64,000 nt of DNA from positions 2,232,001-2,296,000 of the forward strand of contig NZ_WEGH01000001.1 of NCBI RefSeq assembly GCF_009604375.1, written 5' to 3'. A program made the translations under genes and the position numbers. The notes under the pieces are model-generated. The model was not told the DNA's origin. It ran no database searches and was given only the letters and a program-made list of their open reading frames with translations. This stretch comes from Actinomadura macrotermitis. Lineage in GTDB: Bacteria; Actinomycetota; Actinomycetes; Streptosporangiales; Streptosporangiaceae. This document shows positions 26,340-35,580 of this stretch, piece after piece. Every line of letters begins with the position of its first letter. The stretch's first letter is position 1.

Positions 26340-28109
26340 GTGACGCTCACCGACGAGGGCGGCGCCACCAGGGTGGACACCTCGCAGCGCGGTAGGACCG
26401 GGCCCGGGGCCGGCGCACCGGTCAAGGGCATGATCCTCGACCGGGCCGTGCTGCGCCGGCGGGCGGGCGGGCCGTGGCGGGCCGCGCGGCGGCACCCGCT
26501 GTTCGCTGTGATCCTCGCCATAGCCGCGGCGCTGCGCGTGATCACGATGATCGGCTACACGCCGGCGATGTACTTCAACGACAGCTTCGACTACCTGCAC
26601 GTGGCGATGCGGCCCTACCCGCACCCGCTGCGGCCGGACGGCTACTCCTTCCTGCTGCTGGCCCTCAAGCCGTTCCACAGCTTCGCCCTCGTCGCCGCCG
26701 TCCAGCACCTGATGGGGCTGGCCATGGGCGTGATGATCTACGCGCTGCTGCGCCGCCGGTTCCGGCTGCCGCGCTGGGGCGCCGCCCTGGCCACCGTGCC
26801 GGTGCTGCTGGACGCCTACCAGATCCAGCTGGAGCACCTGGTCCTGTCCGACACCCAGTTCACCTTCCTGGTGGTGACGGCCGTCACGCTGCTGCTGTGG
26901 CGGGACCGGCCGTCCTGGAAGATCGCCGCGGCGGTCGGCCTGATCATCGGGCTGTCCTGGCTGACCCGCTCGGTCGGCCTGCCGGTGCTGCTCGGGGTGC
27001 TGGTGTTCATGCTGGTCGCCCGGATGGGCTGGCGCACGCTCGCGGTCACCATGGCCGCCTGCGCGCTGCCGGTGCTCGGCTACATGAGCTGGTACAAGGC
27101 CGACAGCGGCAAGTTCACGATGACCGAGAGCAACGGCATCTTCCTGTTCGCGCGCACCTACAAGTTCGCCGACTGCCACAAGATCAAGATGAAGGAGGGC
27201 GTGCCGGTCGAGGAGATGTTCCTGTGCACCGAGCCGCAGAACCGGCTGCCCAACTCCCAGGACGGCATCTGGGCGAACGCCTCGCCGCTGAACCGCTACG
27301 TCGGCGAGCGGTTCTCGGCCGGCCAGAACAAGGTCGCCAACGACTTCGCCAAGCGCGCGATCAAGGCGCAGCCGCTCGACTACGGGCGGGTCGTCGCGCA
27401 CGACTTCTTCCGCGTCTTCCAGTGGAAGCGCACCGTCTTCCCCGACCCGGCGACCTACCAGCTGTACGAGTTCCGCAAGCGCAGCAGCCCGCTGCCGAAC
27501 TGGCGGATGGACAGCGACCACACCGCCGCCGACGAGGCCACCGCCTACGAGCGCGGCAACGCCCGCACCCGGGTCGTCGAGCCCTTCGCCGGGATCATGC
27601 GCGCCTACCAGGACTGGTTCTACCTGCGCGGCACCATGGTCGGCGTCCTCCTGCTGGCCGGGCTGGCCGGGCTGCTGGCGCTGTGGCGGCCCAGCCGGGC
27701 GATGCTGCGGCCCCGCACCTGGCTGCGGCCCGCGGGTGACGCCGAGCGGGGCCGGAGCGCGGCGTTCCTGCCCTGGTCGCTGGCGACCGGGCTGCTGCTC
27801 GCCCCGGCCGCGACGGCCGAGTTCGACTACCGGTACGTGCTGCCGGCCGTCCCGCTGGCGTGCATCGCCGCGGCCGTCGCCTTCTCGCCGCAGGTGCGGG
27901 CCCGCTTCGCCGGGCTGCGCCCGGGCCGCGCGGCCGCCACCGCCGTGCCGTCCACCACTGCGCCGTCCACCACCGGCCCGGTCGGCACGGTGTCGTCCGC
28001 CACCGGCCCGGTCGGCACTGGCTCTGTCACCACGGACGAGGTCCCCGCCGTCCCCGCCGACCTGGTCGAGGAGATCGAGCGGATCGGCAAGGACCGGCCG
28101 GTCCGGTAG
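26340..28109 (+). CDS. GT-C-like multi-pass membrane glycosyltransferase, substrate unknown
   Basis: The 589-residue integral membrane protein has about ten hydrophobic segments, starting near residue 55, with an early acidic motif FNDSFDYLH (near 82-90) of the kind GT-C enzymes use, and a large extracytoplasmic loop (about 255-435) with Cys residues in FADCHKIK and FLCTEPQN. A Thr/Ser/Pro tail repeats TGPVGT. I chose GTG at 26340, where the frame leaves low-complexity sequence; GGAAGG lies about 12 bases upstream. It diverges from the polyprenol-phosphate sugar synthase and probably uses its product, but this is inference. Confidence 0.75.
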   Translation: MTLTDEGGATRVDTSQRGRTGPGAGAPVKGMILDRAVLRRRAGGPWRAARRHPLFAVILAIAAALRVITMIGYTPAMYFNDSFDYLHVAMRPYPHPLRPDGYSFLLLALKPFHSFALVAAVQHLMGLAMGVMIYALLRRRFRLPRWGAALATVPVLLDAYQIQLEHLVLSDTQFTFLVVTAVTLLLWRDRPSWKIAAAVGLIIGLSWLTRSVGLPVLLGVLVFMLVARMGWRTLAVTMAACALPVLGYMSWYKADSGKFTMTESNGIFLFARTYKFADCHKIKMKEGVPVEEMFLCTEPQNRLPNSQDGIWANASPLNRYVGERFSAGQNKVANDFAKRAIKAQPLDYGRVVAHDFFRVFQWKRTVFPDPATYQLYEFRKRSSPLPNWRMDSDHTAADEATAYERGNARTRVVEPFAGIMRAYQDWFYLRGTMVGVLLLAGLAGLLALWRPSRAMLRPRTWLRPAGDAERGRSAAFLPWSLATGLLLAPAATAEFDYRYVLPAVPLACIAAAVAFSPQVRARFAGLRPGRAAATAVPSTTAPSTTGPVGTVSSATGPVGTGSVTTDEVPAVPADLVEEIERIGKDRPVR

Positions 28110-28112
28110 CCG

Positions 28113-28460
28113 CTACCAGGCGTGCAGCCGGCGGAGCCGGAACACCACGTCCAGCCCGCTGTCGGCGGCGGCCCGCTGCGCGCTCACCCGCTTGCGCCAC
28201 GGCGCGGCGTAGGACTTGACGTTCTGCCCGCCGCAGGTGGGGCAGGTGTGGTCGCACCAGGGGGCCATGCAGCGGTGGCCCTCGTGCTCGTAGACCACCC
28301 CTTCGCCCCCGTGGCCGTCACTGGCGTGCCTGACGTCGAACTCCTCGTCCCAGGTCGTGTCGCAGTGCAGGCACTCGTAGACCCAGACCTCATGGCTCGA
28401 CCATGCGTCCCGCACGATCCCCACCCCCTCGGGTGACGCCGAATCGCCTTCGTTTCCCAT
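28113..28460 (-). CDS. Small zinc-ribbon-like protein, function unknown
   Basis: The 115-residue protein has Cys30-x2-Cys33 and Cys73-x2-Cys76 (CPTCGG) with Cys64 and Cys69 between them and a His-rich middle, consistent with one or two zinc sites. The C-terminal 30 residues are basic. It converges with the GT-C gene, 3 bp apart. I know of similar uncharacterised small actinobacterial proteins but no function. Confidence 0.7.
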   Translation of the reverse strand: MGNEGDSASPEGVGIVRDAWSSHEVWVYECLHCDTTWDEEFDVRHASDGHGGEGVVYEHEGHRCMAPWCDHTCPTCGGQNVKSYAAPWRKRVSAQRAAADSGLDVVFRLRRLHAW

Positions 28461-28533
28461 AGTGGACCCGGGTGTGGCGTCTGAGGGGATATTCCCCCAA
28501 AAGTTTGGCTGGAACGTTCCGGCCCGGAGGTGA

Positions 28534-29403
28534 CTACTTCCTGGCGGCCACGACGGCGTCGTAGACCACGCGCTTGGGTACCCCGTTCTCCTTGGCGATC
28601 TCGCTGATCGCCTCCTTGCGCGGCACGCCCGCCTCCTCGCGGCCGGCGACGGCGGCGGCGAGGTCGGCGGGCTCGGTCAGCCCCGCGGGCTCGGGCGCGC
28701 CGCCCACCACCAGCGTGATCTCGCCGCGCACGCCCTGCTCCGCCCACGCGGCCAGCTCGCCGAGCGGCCCGCGCCGGATCTCCTCGTAGGTCTTGGTCAG
28801 CTCGCGGCAGACCGCGGCGGGACGGTCCGCGCCGAACGCCTCGCCCATCGCCGCCAGCGTCGCCGCCAGCCGGTGCGGCGCCTCGAAGAACACCATCGTG
28901 CGGGGCTCGGCGGCCAGGGCGGCCAGCCGCCGCGCCCGCTCCCCCGGCTTGCGCGGCGGGAAGCCCTCGAAGCAGAACCGGTCGGTCGGCAGCCCCGACG
29001 CCACCAGCGCCGTCGTCACCGCCGACGGGCCGGGCAGCACGCTCACCGGCACGCCCGCCGCGACCGCCGCGACGACCAGCCGGTAGCCGGGGTCGGACAC
29101 CCCCGGCAGGCCCGCGTCGGTGACCACCAGCACGTCGCGGCCCGCCAGCAGGTCCGCCAGCAGCTCCTCGGCGCGCGCGCATTCGTTCTGGTCGAAGTAG
29201 GACACCACCCGCCCCGACGTCTCCACGCCGAGGTCGGCGGTGAGCCGGCGCAGCCGCCGGGTGTCCTCGGCCGCGATCACCGGTGCCGCCGCGAGCGCGG
29301 CGCGCAGCCGCGGCGAGGCGTCCTCCGGCCGCCCGATCGGCGCCGCGCCGAGCAGCAGCGTCCCCGTCGTCCCGGACTCGCGCACCTCTGTCGTCCCCGT
29401 CAC
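28534..29403 (-). CDS. rsmI: 16S rRNA (cytidine(1402)-2'-O)-methyltransferase
   Basis: Tetrapyrrole-methylase-fold enzyme that 2'-O-methylates C1402 in the ribosomal P site. The 289-residue protein has LLLGAAPIGRPEDAS at the N-terminus, AAEDTRRLRRL, VTDAGLPGVSDPG and FFEAPHR. GTG start at 29403. It diverges from pmt, the arrangement also found in mycobacteria and streptomycetes. Confidence 0.95.
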   Translation of the reverse strand: MTGTTEVRESGTTGTLLLGAAPIGRPEDASPRLRAALAAAPVIAAEDTRRLRRLTADLGVETSGRVVSYFDQNECARAEELLADLLAGRDVLVVTDAGLPGVSDPGYRLVVAAVAAGVPVSVLPGPSAVTTALVASGLPTDRFCFEGFPPRKPGERARRLAALAAEPRTMVFFEAPHRLAATLAAMGEAFGADRPAAVCRELTKTYEEIRRGPLGELAAWAEQGVRGEITLVVGGAPEPAGLTEPADLAAAVAGREEAGVPRKEAISEIAKENGVPKRVVYDAVVAARK

Positions 29404-29481
29404 TGCTCAATTGTTGCGCGAACCGGGCCCTCTCGGGCCACTGGTCCTGGCCGATGACGGATACGCCCCTACGATGGCGGA

Positions 29482-31095
29482 ATGGCGACGACCGATTACG
29501 TCCCGGCAGAGGCGGCGGACGGGGAGGGACCGCCGGCGCGCCCGCTGCGCGACCGCCTCGCCCCGCCCGTCCCGGGCCGCGCCCTCTACGGCTGGCTCGG
29601 GCCGCTACTGGTGACCGCGCTCGCCGCGGTCCTGCGCTTCTACCGGCTGGGCGACCCCAAGTCGATCGTCTTCGACGAGACCTACTACGTCAAAGACGCG
29701 CTCGGGCTGCTGAAGTACGGCTGGGAGCACGACACGGTCAAGGACGCCGACAAGATCATCAACTCCGGCTCGCACGCCCCCATCTGGGCGCCCGACCCGG
29801 CGCCGTCGTTCGTCGTGCACCCGCCCGCCGGCAAGTGGATGATCGCGATCGGCGAGCAGCTCTTCGGCACGACGCCGTTCGGCTGGCGGTTCATGCCCGC
29901 GCTCCTCGGCACCCTGGCGGTGCTGATCCTGTGCCGGACGGCGCGCCGGATGACCGGCTCGACCCTGTTCGGCTGCGCCGCCGGGCTGCTGCTCGCGGTG
30001 GACGGCCTGGCCTTCGTGACCAGCCGCACCGCGATCCTGGACGTCTTCGTGATGTTCTGGGTGCTGGCCGGGTTCGCCTGCCTGGTCGCCGACCGCGACC
30101 GGTCGCGGCGACGGCTCGGCGACAAGATCGACCAGGGCGCCTCGTCCCCCTACGGGCCGTTCGTCCTGCACGGCTGGCGGATCGCCGCGGGCCTGTGCCT
30201 CGGCATGGCCGCCGCGACCAAGTGGACCGGCGTCTTCTACATCGCCGCCTTCGGGCTCATGGTCGTGCTGTGGGACTACGGGGCGCGCCGCGCCGCGGGG
30301 GTGCGGCGGCCCGCCGCCGGGACGCTGCTGCTGGAGGCCGGGCCGGCGTTCGTGCAGCTCGTCGTCGTCTCCCTGATCACCTACCTCGCCACCTGGTGGG
30401 GCTGGATCTTCAATCCGGGCGGCTGGGGCCGCGGCAAGGTCGCCGGCAACGTGCTGGCCCGCCCGTTCGAGGCCATGCCGGACCTGTGGAAGTACCACCG
30501 GCAGATCATGGACTTCCACACCGGGCTGCACTCCAAGCACCCCTACCAGTCGTGGCCGTGGGACTGGCCGTTCCTGCGCCGGCCGGTCGCGTTCTTCTAC
30601 AGCGACGCCAAGGGCGCCTGCGGCGCCGCGCGCTGCTCCAAGGAGATCCTCGGCATCGGCACCCCCGCCCTGTGGTGGGGCGCGATCGTCGCCTTCGCCG
30701 CCGTCACGGTGCTGTGGCTGATGCTGCGCGACTGGCGCGCGGGCGCGATCCTGCTCGGCTTCGGCGCGGGCTGGCTGACCTGGTTCCCCTCGGCGTTCGA
30801 GGACCGGACGATGTTCCTGTTCTACGCCACCCCGCTGATCCCGTTCATGGCGCTGGCGATCGTGCTGGTGCTCGGCTACATCGTCGGCCCGGCGCCGCGG
30901 CCGGGCGTGGATCCCGAGACCGGGGAGCCCGTGCCGGCCAAGGCGGGCAAGCGCCGCGTCGTGGGCGCCGCGGTGGCGGGCGCGGTCGTCCTGCTCGTGG
31001 TGGCCAACTTCGCCTTCTTCTACCCGATCCTGACGGCCCAGACCCTCACCTACGACGACTGGCACACCCGCATCTGGCTCAAGAGCTGGATCTGA
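29482..31095 (+). CDS. Protein O-mannosyltransferase (PMT family)
   Basis: Transfers mannose from polyprenol-phosphate mannose to Ser/Thr of secreted proteins during Sec export. The 537-residue GT-C protein has the DE motif VFDETYYVKDA near residue 60, the PPAGKWMIA segment, TKWTGVFY and about eleven membrane helices with a conserved C-terminal VCFAF-like end region. ATG at 29482. A bidirectional terminator follows. The Ala/Pro/Thr-rich secreted proteins at 56-59 kb would be plausible substrates. Confidence 0.92.
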   Translation: MATTDYVPAEAADGEGPPARPLRDRLAPPVPGRALYGWLGPLLVTALAAVLRFYRLGDPKSIVFDETYYVKDALGLLKYGWEHDTVKDADKIINSGSHAPIWAPDPAPSFVVHPPAGKWMIAIGEQLFGTTPFGWRFMPALLGTLAVLILCRTARRMTGSTLFGCAAGLLLAVDGLAFVTSRTAILDVFVMFWVLAGFACLVADRDRSRRRLGDKIDQGASSPYGPFVLHGWRIAAGLCLGMAAATKWTGVFYIAAFGLMVVLWDYGARRAAGVRRPAAGTLLLEAGPAFVQLVVVSLITYLATWWGWIFNPGGWGRGKVAGNVLARPFEAMPDLWKYHRQIMDFHTGLHSKHPYQSWPWDWPFLRRPVAFFYSDAKGACGAARCSKEILGIGTPALWWGAIVAFAAVTVLWLMLRDWRAGAILLGFGAGWLTWFPSAFEDRTMFLFYATPLIPFMALAIVLVLGYIVGPAPRPGVDPETGEPVPAKAGKRRVVGAAVAGAVVLLVVANFAFFYPILTAQTLTYDDWHTRIWLKSWI

Positions 31096-31098
31096 GCC

Positions 31099-31127
31099 AA
31101 GGGGGCGGGCCCGCGGCCCGCCCCCTT
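31099..31127. terminator. Bidirectional terminator between pmt and the DUF305 gene
   Basis: A 13-bp perfect stem (AAGGGGGCGGGCC / GGCCCGCCCCCTT) with a CGC loop lies 3 bp after the pmt stop and 7 bp before the DUF305 stop, so it can serve both convergent genes. Only two Ts follow on the plus strand. Confidence 0.75.
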
Positions 31128-31134
31128 GCCCGGG

Positions 31135-31758
31135 CTACTTCTTCAGCAGGGCCCGCATCTGGGTGATCTCGTCTTCCTGGGCCTTGACGATCTCGGCGGC
31201 GAGGGCCTTGGCGGCCGGGTCGGCGCCCTTGGCCTGCTCCTCCTCGGCCATGGTGACCGCGCCCTCGTGGTGCTCGATCATCATGGTCAGGAACCGCTTG
31301 TCGAGGGCGGCGCCGCTCAGCCCGGCGAACTCCTTCAGCTGCGCCTCGGTCATCATGCCGGGCATCCCGCCGCCGCCGTGGTGCATGCCGGCCATGGGGT
31401 CGCCGCCCTCGGGCGGGACGGACGCGCCCCAGGCGCGCAGCCACCCGCTCATCTTCCCGATCTCGGGCGCCTGGGCCTTCTCGATCCGCGCGGCCAGCGC
31501 CTTCACCCGCGGGTCGGCGCCCTTGGCGAGGACGGTCTTGGACATCTGCACCGCCTGCCGGTGGTGCGGGATCATCATCTGGGCGAACATGACGTCCTGG
31601 TCGTTCCGCCGCGCCGCGCCGGGCGAGGCCGGGGCCGCGGACGACGGGGCCGTCGAGTGGCCGCCCGCGTGCCCGCCGGCGCTGCTCTTGTCGTCGCCGC
31701 CGCAGGCCGCCGCCCCGATGAGGGCCGCCGCGCCGATCACCAGCATCTGCTTCTTCAC
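31135..31758 (-). CDS. DUF305 family lipoprotein
   Basis: The 207-residue protein has a lipoprotein signal (GAAACGG, Cys19) and two DUF305 halves, each with a His/Met-rich motif: MMIPHHRQAVQM and MMIEHHEGAVTMAEEE, plus MAGMHHGGGGMPGMM between them. DUF305 is a ferritin-like four-helix fold; the His/Met motifs suggest copper or another metal, which is inference. GTG start with AGGAGA. It follows the DUF6153-like gene after 51 bp in an operon led by an MFS gene. Confidence 0.88.
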   Translation of the reverse strand: MKKQMLVIGAAALIGAAACGGDDKSSAGGHAGGHSTAPSSAAPASPGAARRNDQDVMFAQMMIPHHRQAVQMSKTVLAKGADPRVKALAARIEKAQAPEIGKMSGWLRAWGASVPPEGGDPMAGMHHGGGGMPGMMTEAQLKEFAGLSGAALDKRFLTMMIEHHEGAVTMAEEEQAKGADPAAKALAAEIVKAQEDEITQMRALLKK

Positions 31759-31809
31759 GTGTCTGTCTCCTGTCGGGTTGTGAGGACATGCCGGGATGAA
31801 CCCGGCGGC

Positions 31810-32190
31810 TCACAGCCGCAGGACGCAGAGGGAGTAGCAGGTCGGCGGGCGGGCGCGCGGCGGGCCGCGCCGCCGCACCCGTCCCCAGGACGGGCCCGTC
31901 CGCAGCGGCGGCGGCGTGGCCGGGCGGCCGAGCGCGACGGCGAAGGCCAGCGCCATCGCCAGCAGCGCGAAGCAGATCGTCCCGGCGGCGCAGCCCGCCG
32001 TGTGCCCGGCCATGCCGCCCGGGGACGCGGTGACGGCGGCGCCGGCGGTGTGGTCCATCGTCTCGTGCGCGGCCATCAGGACGGGCTCGGTGACGTGCAC
32101 CGGCGACGGCGAGGCCGTGAGCCCGTGCATCAGGAACAGGCCGGCGAGCAGCGCCAGCACGGCGCTCCGCGATACCCCCCGCCCGTTCAC
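31810..32190 (-). CDS. Small membrane protein, DUF6153-like
   Basis: The 126-residue protein has two hydrophobic segments (about 8-24 and 70-92) flanking a His/Met-containing extracytoplasmic loop (MAAHETMDHT, GGMAGHTAGC) and ends with a conserved-looking CYSLCVLRL. Size, layout and pairing with DUF305 match the DUF6153 family; the family name is from memory. The GTG start overlaps the MFS stop (GTGA). A metal-handling role with the DUF305 protein is inferred from shared His/Met content. Confidence 0.65.
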   Translation of the reverse strand: MNGRGVSRSAVLALLAGLFLMHGLTASPSPVHVTEPVLMAAHETMDHTAGAAVTASPGGMAGHTAGCAAGTICFALLAMALAFAVALGRPATPPPLRTGPSWGRVRRRGPPRARPPTCYSLCVLRL

Positions 32191-33392
32191 GCGTCCACTG
32201 TAGCGGGCACCTGCGGCACCGCGGGCGAGGGCCGCAGCAGGCGGGCGCCGAGCAGGCAGACCAGCAGGGCGAGCACGCCGCCCGCGCCCGCCCCGGCGAA
32301 CGCGCCCGGCACCCCGGCCAGCTCCTGCCCGAAGCCCGAGACGAACGAGCCGAGCGAGCTGCCCGCCCCGACCGCCGCGACGACCCAGGCGAACGCCTCG
32401 GTGACCGTCCCGGCGGGCGCGAGCCGGTCGACCAGCGAGAAGCAGCAGGCCAGCACCGGCGCCAGCCAGACGCCGCTGAGGAACGCCAGCCCCATCATCA
32501 CCGGCCCGGCGGGCGCCCAGACCAGCGGCAGGTAGCAGACGGCCAGCGCCGCCATCAGCCACGGCAGCCGCCGGTGCGGCTCGCCCGGCCAGGACCGGGC
32601 GCCGTAGACCAGGCCGCCGGCCAGCGCGCCCGCGGACATGGACGCCAGCAGCACCCCCGAGGCCGACCCGCTGTGCGCGCGCTCGGCGTAGGCGACCACC
32701 GCGACCGCGTACACGCCGAGCGCGATGCCGGCGAAGGCCAGCGACAGCAGCAGGACGCGCAGCCCCGGCGAGCGCAGCGGGCCCGCCCAGTCGGCGGCGC
32801 GGACCTCGCCGCGCCAGGAGCGCGAGGGGCCCGAGCAGGCGACGACGAGGGTCCCGGCGATGCCGAGGGCGCCGGTGAGCAGCAGCGCGGCCTCGGTGGA
32901 GAACGCGGCGGCGCCGACCACCAGCAGCGGGCCGGCGGTGAACAGGATCTCCTGCGCGGCGGCGTCCAGCGCGTAGGCGGCGTGCACCTCCTCGGGGCCG
33001 GGCAGCACCGACGTCCACAGGGCGCGCAGGCCGGCCTCCAGCGGCGGGGTGGCGAACCCGGCGAGCACGACGGCGGCGGCCGCGACCGCCGGCGGGTCCG
33101 CCCCGGCCGCCGCGAGCAGCGCGTACCCGGCGGCCGAGGCGACGGCGGCGGGCAGCAGCACGCGCGGCTGCCCGAACCGGTCCATGGCGCGGCCGAGCAC
33201 CGGCTGCCCGACCGCCATGGCCAGCCCGTTGACGGCGGCGAGGGTGCCCGCGAGCGGGTAGCCGCCGCCCTCGGCGCGCACGTGCAGCACGATCGCCAGC
33301 ATCGCCATGCCGTTCGGCAGCCGCCCGAGCAGGGTGCCCCCGAGCAGCCGGGCGGCATGCCGGACCCGGAGGAAGTCGACGTACGTCCGCAT
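32187..33392 (-). CDS. MFS transporter
   Basis: The 401-residue protein has twelve hydrophobic segments and the loop 2-3 signature GRAMDRFGQPRVL (near residues 67-79), typical of the major facilitator superfamily. It resembles efflux-type members of SET/YbjJ-like groups, but no substrate can be assigned. It leads an operon with the DUF6153-like and DUF305 genes and diverges from a LacI-type regulator over a palindrome. Confidence 0.88.
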   Translation of the reverse strand: MRTYVDFLRVRHAARLLGGTLLGRLPNGMAMLAIVLHVRAEGGGYPLAGTLAAVNGLAMAVGQPVLGRAMDRFGQPRVLLPAAVASAAGYALLAAAGADPPAVAAAAVVLAGFATPPLEAGLRALWTSVLPGPEEVHAAYALDAAAQEILFTAGPLLVVGAAAFSTEAALLLTGALGIAGTLVVACSGPSRSWRGEVRAADWAGPLRSPGLRVLLLSLAFAGIALGVYAVAVVAYAERAHSGSASGVLLASMSAGALAGGLVYGARSWPGEPHRRLPWLMAALAVCYLPLVWAPAGPVMMGLAFLSGVWLAPVLACCFSLVDRLAPAGTVTEAFAWVVAAVGAGSSLGSFVSGFGQELAGVPGAFAGAGAGGVLALLVCLLGARLLRPSPAVPQVPATVDA

Positions 33393-33424
33393 GCGGTCCC
33401 CGTCATCGTTTGTCGGACATCATT

Positions 33425-33442
33425 TAGTCATACGTATTACTA
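33425..33442. promoter_or_regulatory. LacI-like operator between MFS and lacI-family genes
   Basis: TAGTCATAC/GTATTACTA at 33425-33442 is an 18-bp palindrome with one mismatched pair and a central CG, the typical form of LacI/GalR operators. It is 33 bp upstream of the MFS start and 77 bp upstream of the lacI-type start, so it can control either gene. Confidence 0.6.
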
Positions 33443-33518
33443 GACGCATCCCACATAACCACCGAAGTGCCCCCGGCGCTACCCTCGACTGCGTCACAGT
33501 CGTCGGGAGGAGGGGCCC

Positions 33519-34514
33519 GTGCCCGCTGCGAACCGGCCCACCAGCAGGGACGTGGCGCAGGAGGCCGGGGTCTCGCAGTCGACGGTGTCCCTGGTGCTCG
33601 GCGGGAAATGGGCCGGCCGGATCTCGCCCGGCACCGCCGCCGCCGTCCAGGAGGCGGCCGGGCGGCTCGGCTACCGGCCGAACCAGGCCGCGCGCAACCT
33701 GCGCCTCGGCACCACCCGCACCGTGCTGCTCATGGTGCCGACGCTGACCGCGCCGTTCTTCGGGGCCGTCTACGCCGGGGCGGCGCGGGTCGCCGCCGAG
33801 CACGGCTTCGGGATCGTGGTCTACCCCTGGCCCGAGAACGCCGGCCCGGCCGACAGCCCGTTCGCCGCGCCGGGCGAGGCGATCGACGGGATCCTGGCGT
33901 CCTCGATGCCGGTGCAGGTGCTGGCGCCCTTCCAGGGGACGCCGGTGGTGATGCTCGACAGCGACCCCGCCGGGCCCGTCCCGACCGTGGACTTCGCCGT
34001 CGCCGACGGGATGCGGGCGGTCGCGGCGCACCTCGGCGCGCTCGGCCACCGCCGGATCGGGCACGTGGCGGCGGCCATCGGCCAGTGGACGTTCCGCGAG
34101 CGCGGCGAGGCGCTCGCGGCGGCCGTGCGGGCGCTGCCCGGCGGCGCCTACGGGCGGCAGGAGGCCGCGCTGGACGTCGGCGCGGCCAAGGACGCGGCGC
34201 TGCGCCTGCTGGACGGCCCGCTGCGGCCGACCGCGCTGGTCTGCGACGACGACCTGATGGCGGCGGGCGCCTACAAGGCGGCGCGGGCGCGCGGCCTGCC
34301 GGTGCCGGGCGGGCTGTCGGTGACCGGGTTCGACGACCTACAGCTGGCGACGGCGCTGGAGCCCGAGCTCACCACGGTCCGGCTGCCCGCCGCCGACCTC
34401 GGCGCGCACGGCATGGCGGCGCTGCTGGAGCTGCTGGAGGGGCGCCGCCCCGTGCCGCGGTCGCTGCCCGGCGAGCTGGTGGTGCGCGGTTCCACCGCCG
34501 AACCCCCGGCATGA
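33519..34514 (+). CDS. LacI family transcriptional regulator
   Basis: The 331-residue protein has the LacI helix-turn-helix (TSRDVAQEAGVSQSTVSLVL, residues 8-27), hinge (RPNQAARNLR) and periplasmic-binding-protein-like sensor domain (PTLTAPFFGAVYAG onward). GTG start behind GGAGGAGGGG. It diverges from the MFS operon and is followed by corA after 28 bp. The effector is unknown; no sugar catabolic gene is nearby. Confidence 0.93.
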   Translation: MPAANRPTSRDVAQEAGVSQSTVSLVLGGKWAGRISPGTAAAVQEAAGRLGYRPNQAARNLRLGTTRTVLLMVPTLTAPFFGAVYAGAARVAAEHGFGIVVYPWPENAGPADSPFAAPGEAIDGILASSMPVQVLAPFQGTPVVMLDSDPAGPVPTVDFAVADGMRAVAAHLGALGHRRIGHVAAAIGQWTFRERGEALAAAVRALPGGAYGRQEAALDVGAAKDAALRLLDGPLRPTALVCDDDLMAAGAYKAARARGLPVPGGLSVTGFDDLQLATALEPELTTVRLPAADLGAHGMAALLELLEGRRPVPRSLPGELVVRGSTAEPPA

Positions 34515-34542
34515 CCTGCGGGGGCGGGGTATAAGGGAGCGC

Positions 34543-35580
34543 ATGCCGCACCCTTCGCAGACCGACCCCGCCGCGCATCCGGACAACCGCATCGGCGCCG
34601 AGCCGCCGCGCACCCGCGCCTGGCAGGACGGCAAGGTGGTCGCCGAGGGCTTCCCGGTCGTCGAGCTCAGCGAGCACCTGCGGCGGGGCGAGGTCGTGTG
34701 GGTGGACGTGTGCGCGCCCGCCGAGCACGAGCTGCGCGTCCTCGCCGGCGAGCTGAACCTGGACCCGGTCGCCGTGGAGGACGCGGTGTCGCCGCGCGAG
34801 CGGGCCAAGCTGGACCGCTACCACGACTACTTCTTCCTCAACCTGTACGTGCCGCACGTGGACGACGGCGCGCTGTCCCTGCACGAGATCTCGGCGTTCG
34901 TCACCGAGCGGGCCGTGGTGACGATCCGCCAGGACCGCGCCCTCGGCATCGACGCGCTGATCGAGCGCTGGGACGACGGGCCCGAGCTGGACCGCCCGGA
35001 GCTGGCCGGCAACACCGTGGCCGTCCTGCTCTACGGGCTGCTGGACCTGGTGGTGGACCGCCAGCTCGACGCGGCCCAGGCGTTCGACGACGAGGCCGAC
35101 GAGCTGGAGGGGCTGCTGTTCGACGAGAACGCCTCGCTGCGCGGGGTCCAGCAGCGCAGCTTCCGGTTCCGCAAGGACCTGGCGCGGCTGCGCCGGATCA
35201 CGCTGCCGATGCGCGAGGTCCTCAACACCCTGCTCCGCCGCGACATGGGGTTCGTCCCGCAGGCGCTGATCCCCTACTACCAGGACGTCTACGACCACAC
35301 GCTGCGGGCGTCGGAGTGGACCGACAGCCTGCGCGAGCTGATCACCAACGTGATGGACAGCCGGATCGCGATGCAGGGCAACCAGCTCAACGAGGTGATG
35401 AAGAAGGTCACCAGCTGGGCGGCGGTGATCGCGGTGCCGACCGCGGTGACCGGCTTCTACGGCCAGAACGTGCCCTATCCCGGCCACGACACGCACTGGG
35501 GCTTCCTGGTGAGCACCACGATCATCGCCCTGTGCAGCGTCGGCCTCTACGTCGCCTTCAAAAAGCGCAACTGGCTCTAA
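34543..35580 (+). CDS. corA: CorA family divalent cation transporter
   Basis: Pentameric Mg/Co channel of the inner membrane. The 345-residue protein has the large cytoplasmic domain with a long helix (about 155-275) and two C-terminal membrane segments (about 288-305 and 318-338). The selectivity motif reads YGQN rather than YGMN. GGGAG lies three bases before the ATG. Its stop overlaps the convergent PBP gene by 4 bp. Confidence 0.92.
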   Translation: MPHPSQTDPAAHPDNRIGAEPPRTRAWQDGKVVAEGFPVVELSEHLRRGEVVWVDVCAPAEHELRVLAGELNLDPVAVEDAVSPRERAKLDRYHDYFFLNLYVPHVDDGALSLHEISAFVTERAVVTIRQDRALGIDALIERWDDGPELDRPELAGNTVAVLLYGLLDLVVDRQLDAAQAFDDEADELEGLLFDENASLRGVQQRSFRFRKDLARLRRITLPMREVLNTLLRRDMGFVPQALIPYYQDVYDHTLRASEWTDSLRELITNVMDSRIAMQGNQLNEVMKKVTSWAAVIAVPTAVTGFYGQNVPYPGHDTHWGFLVSTTIIALCSVGLYVAFKKRNWL

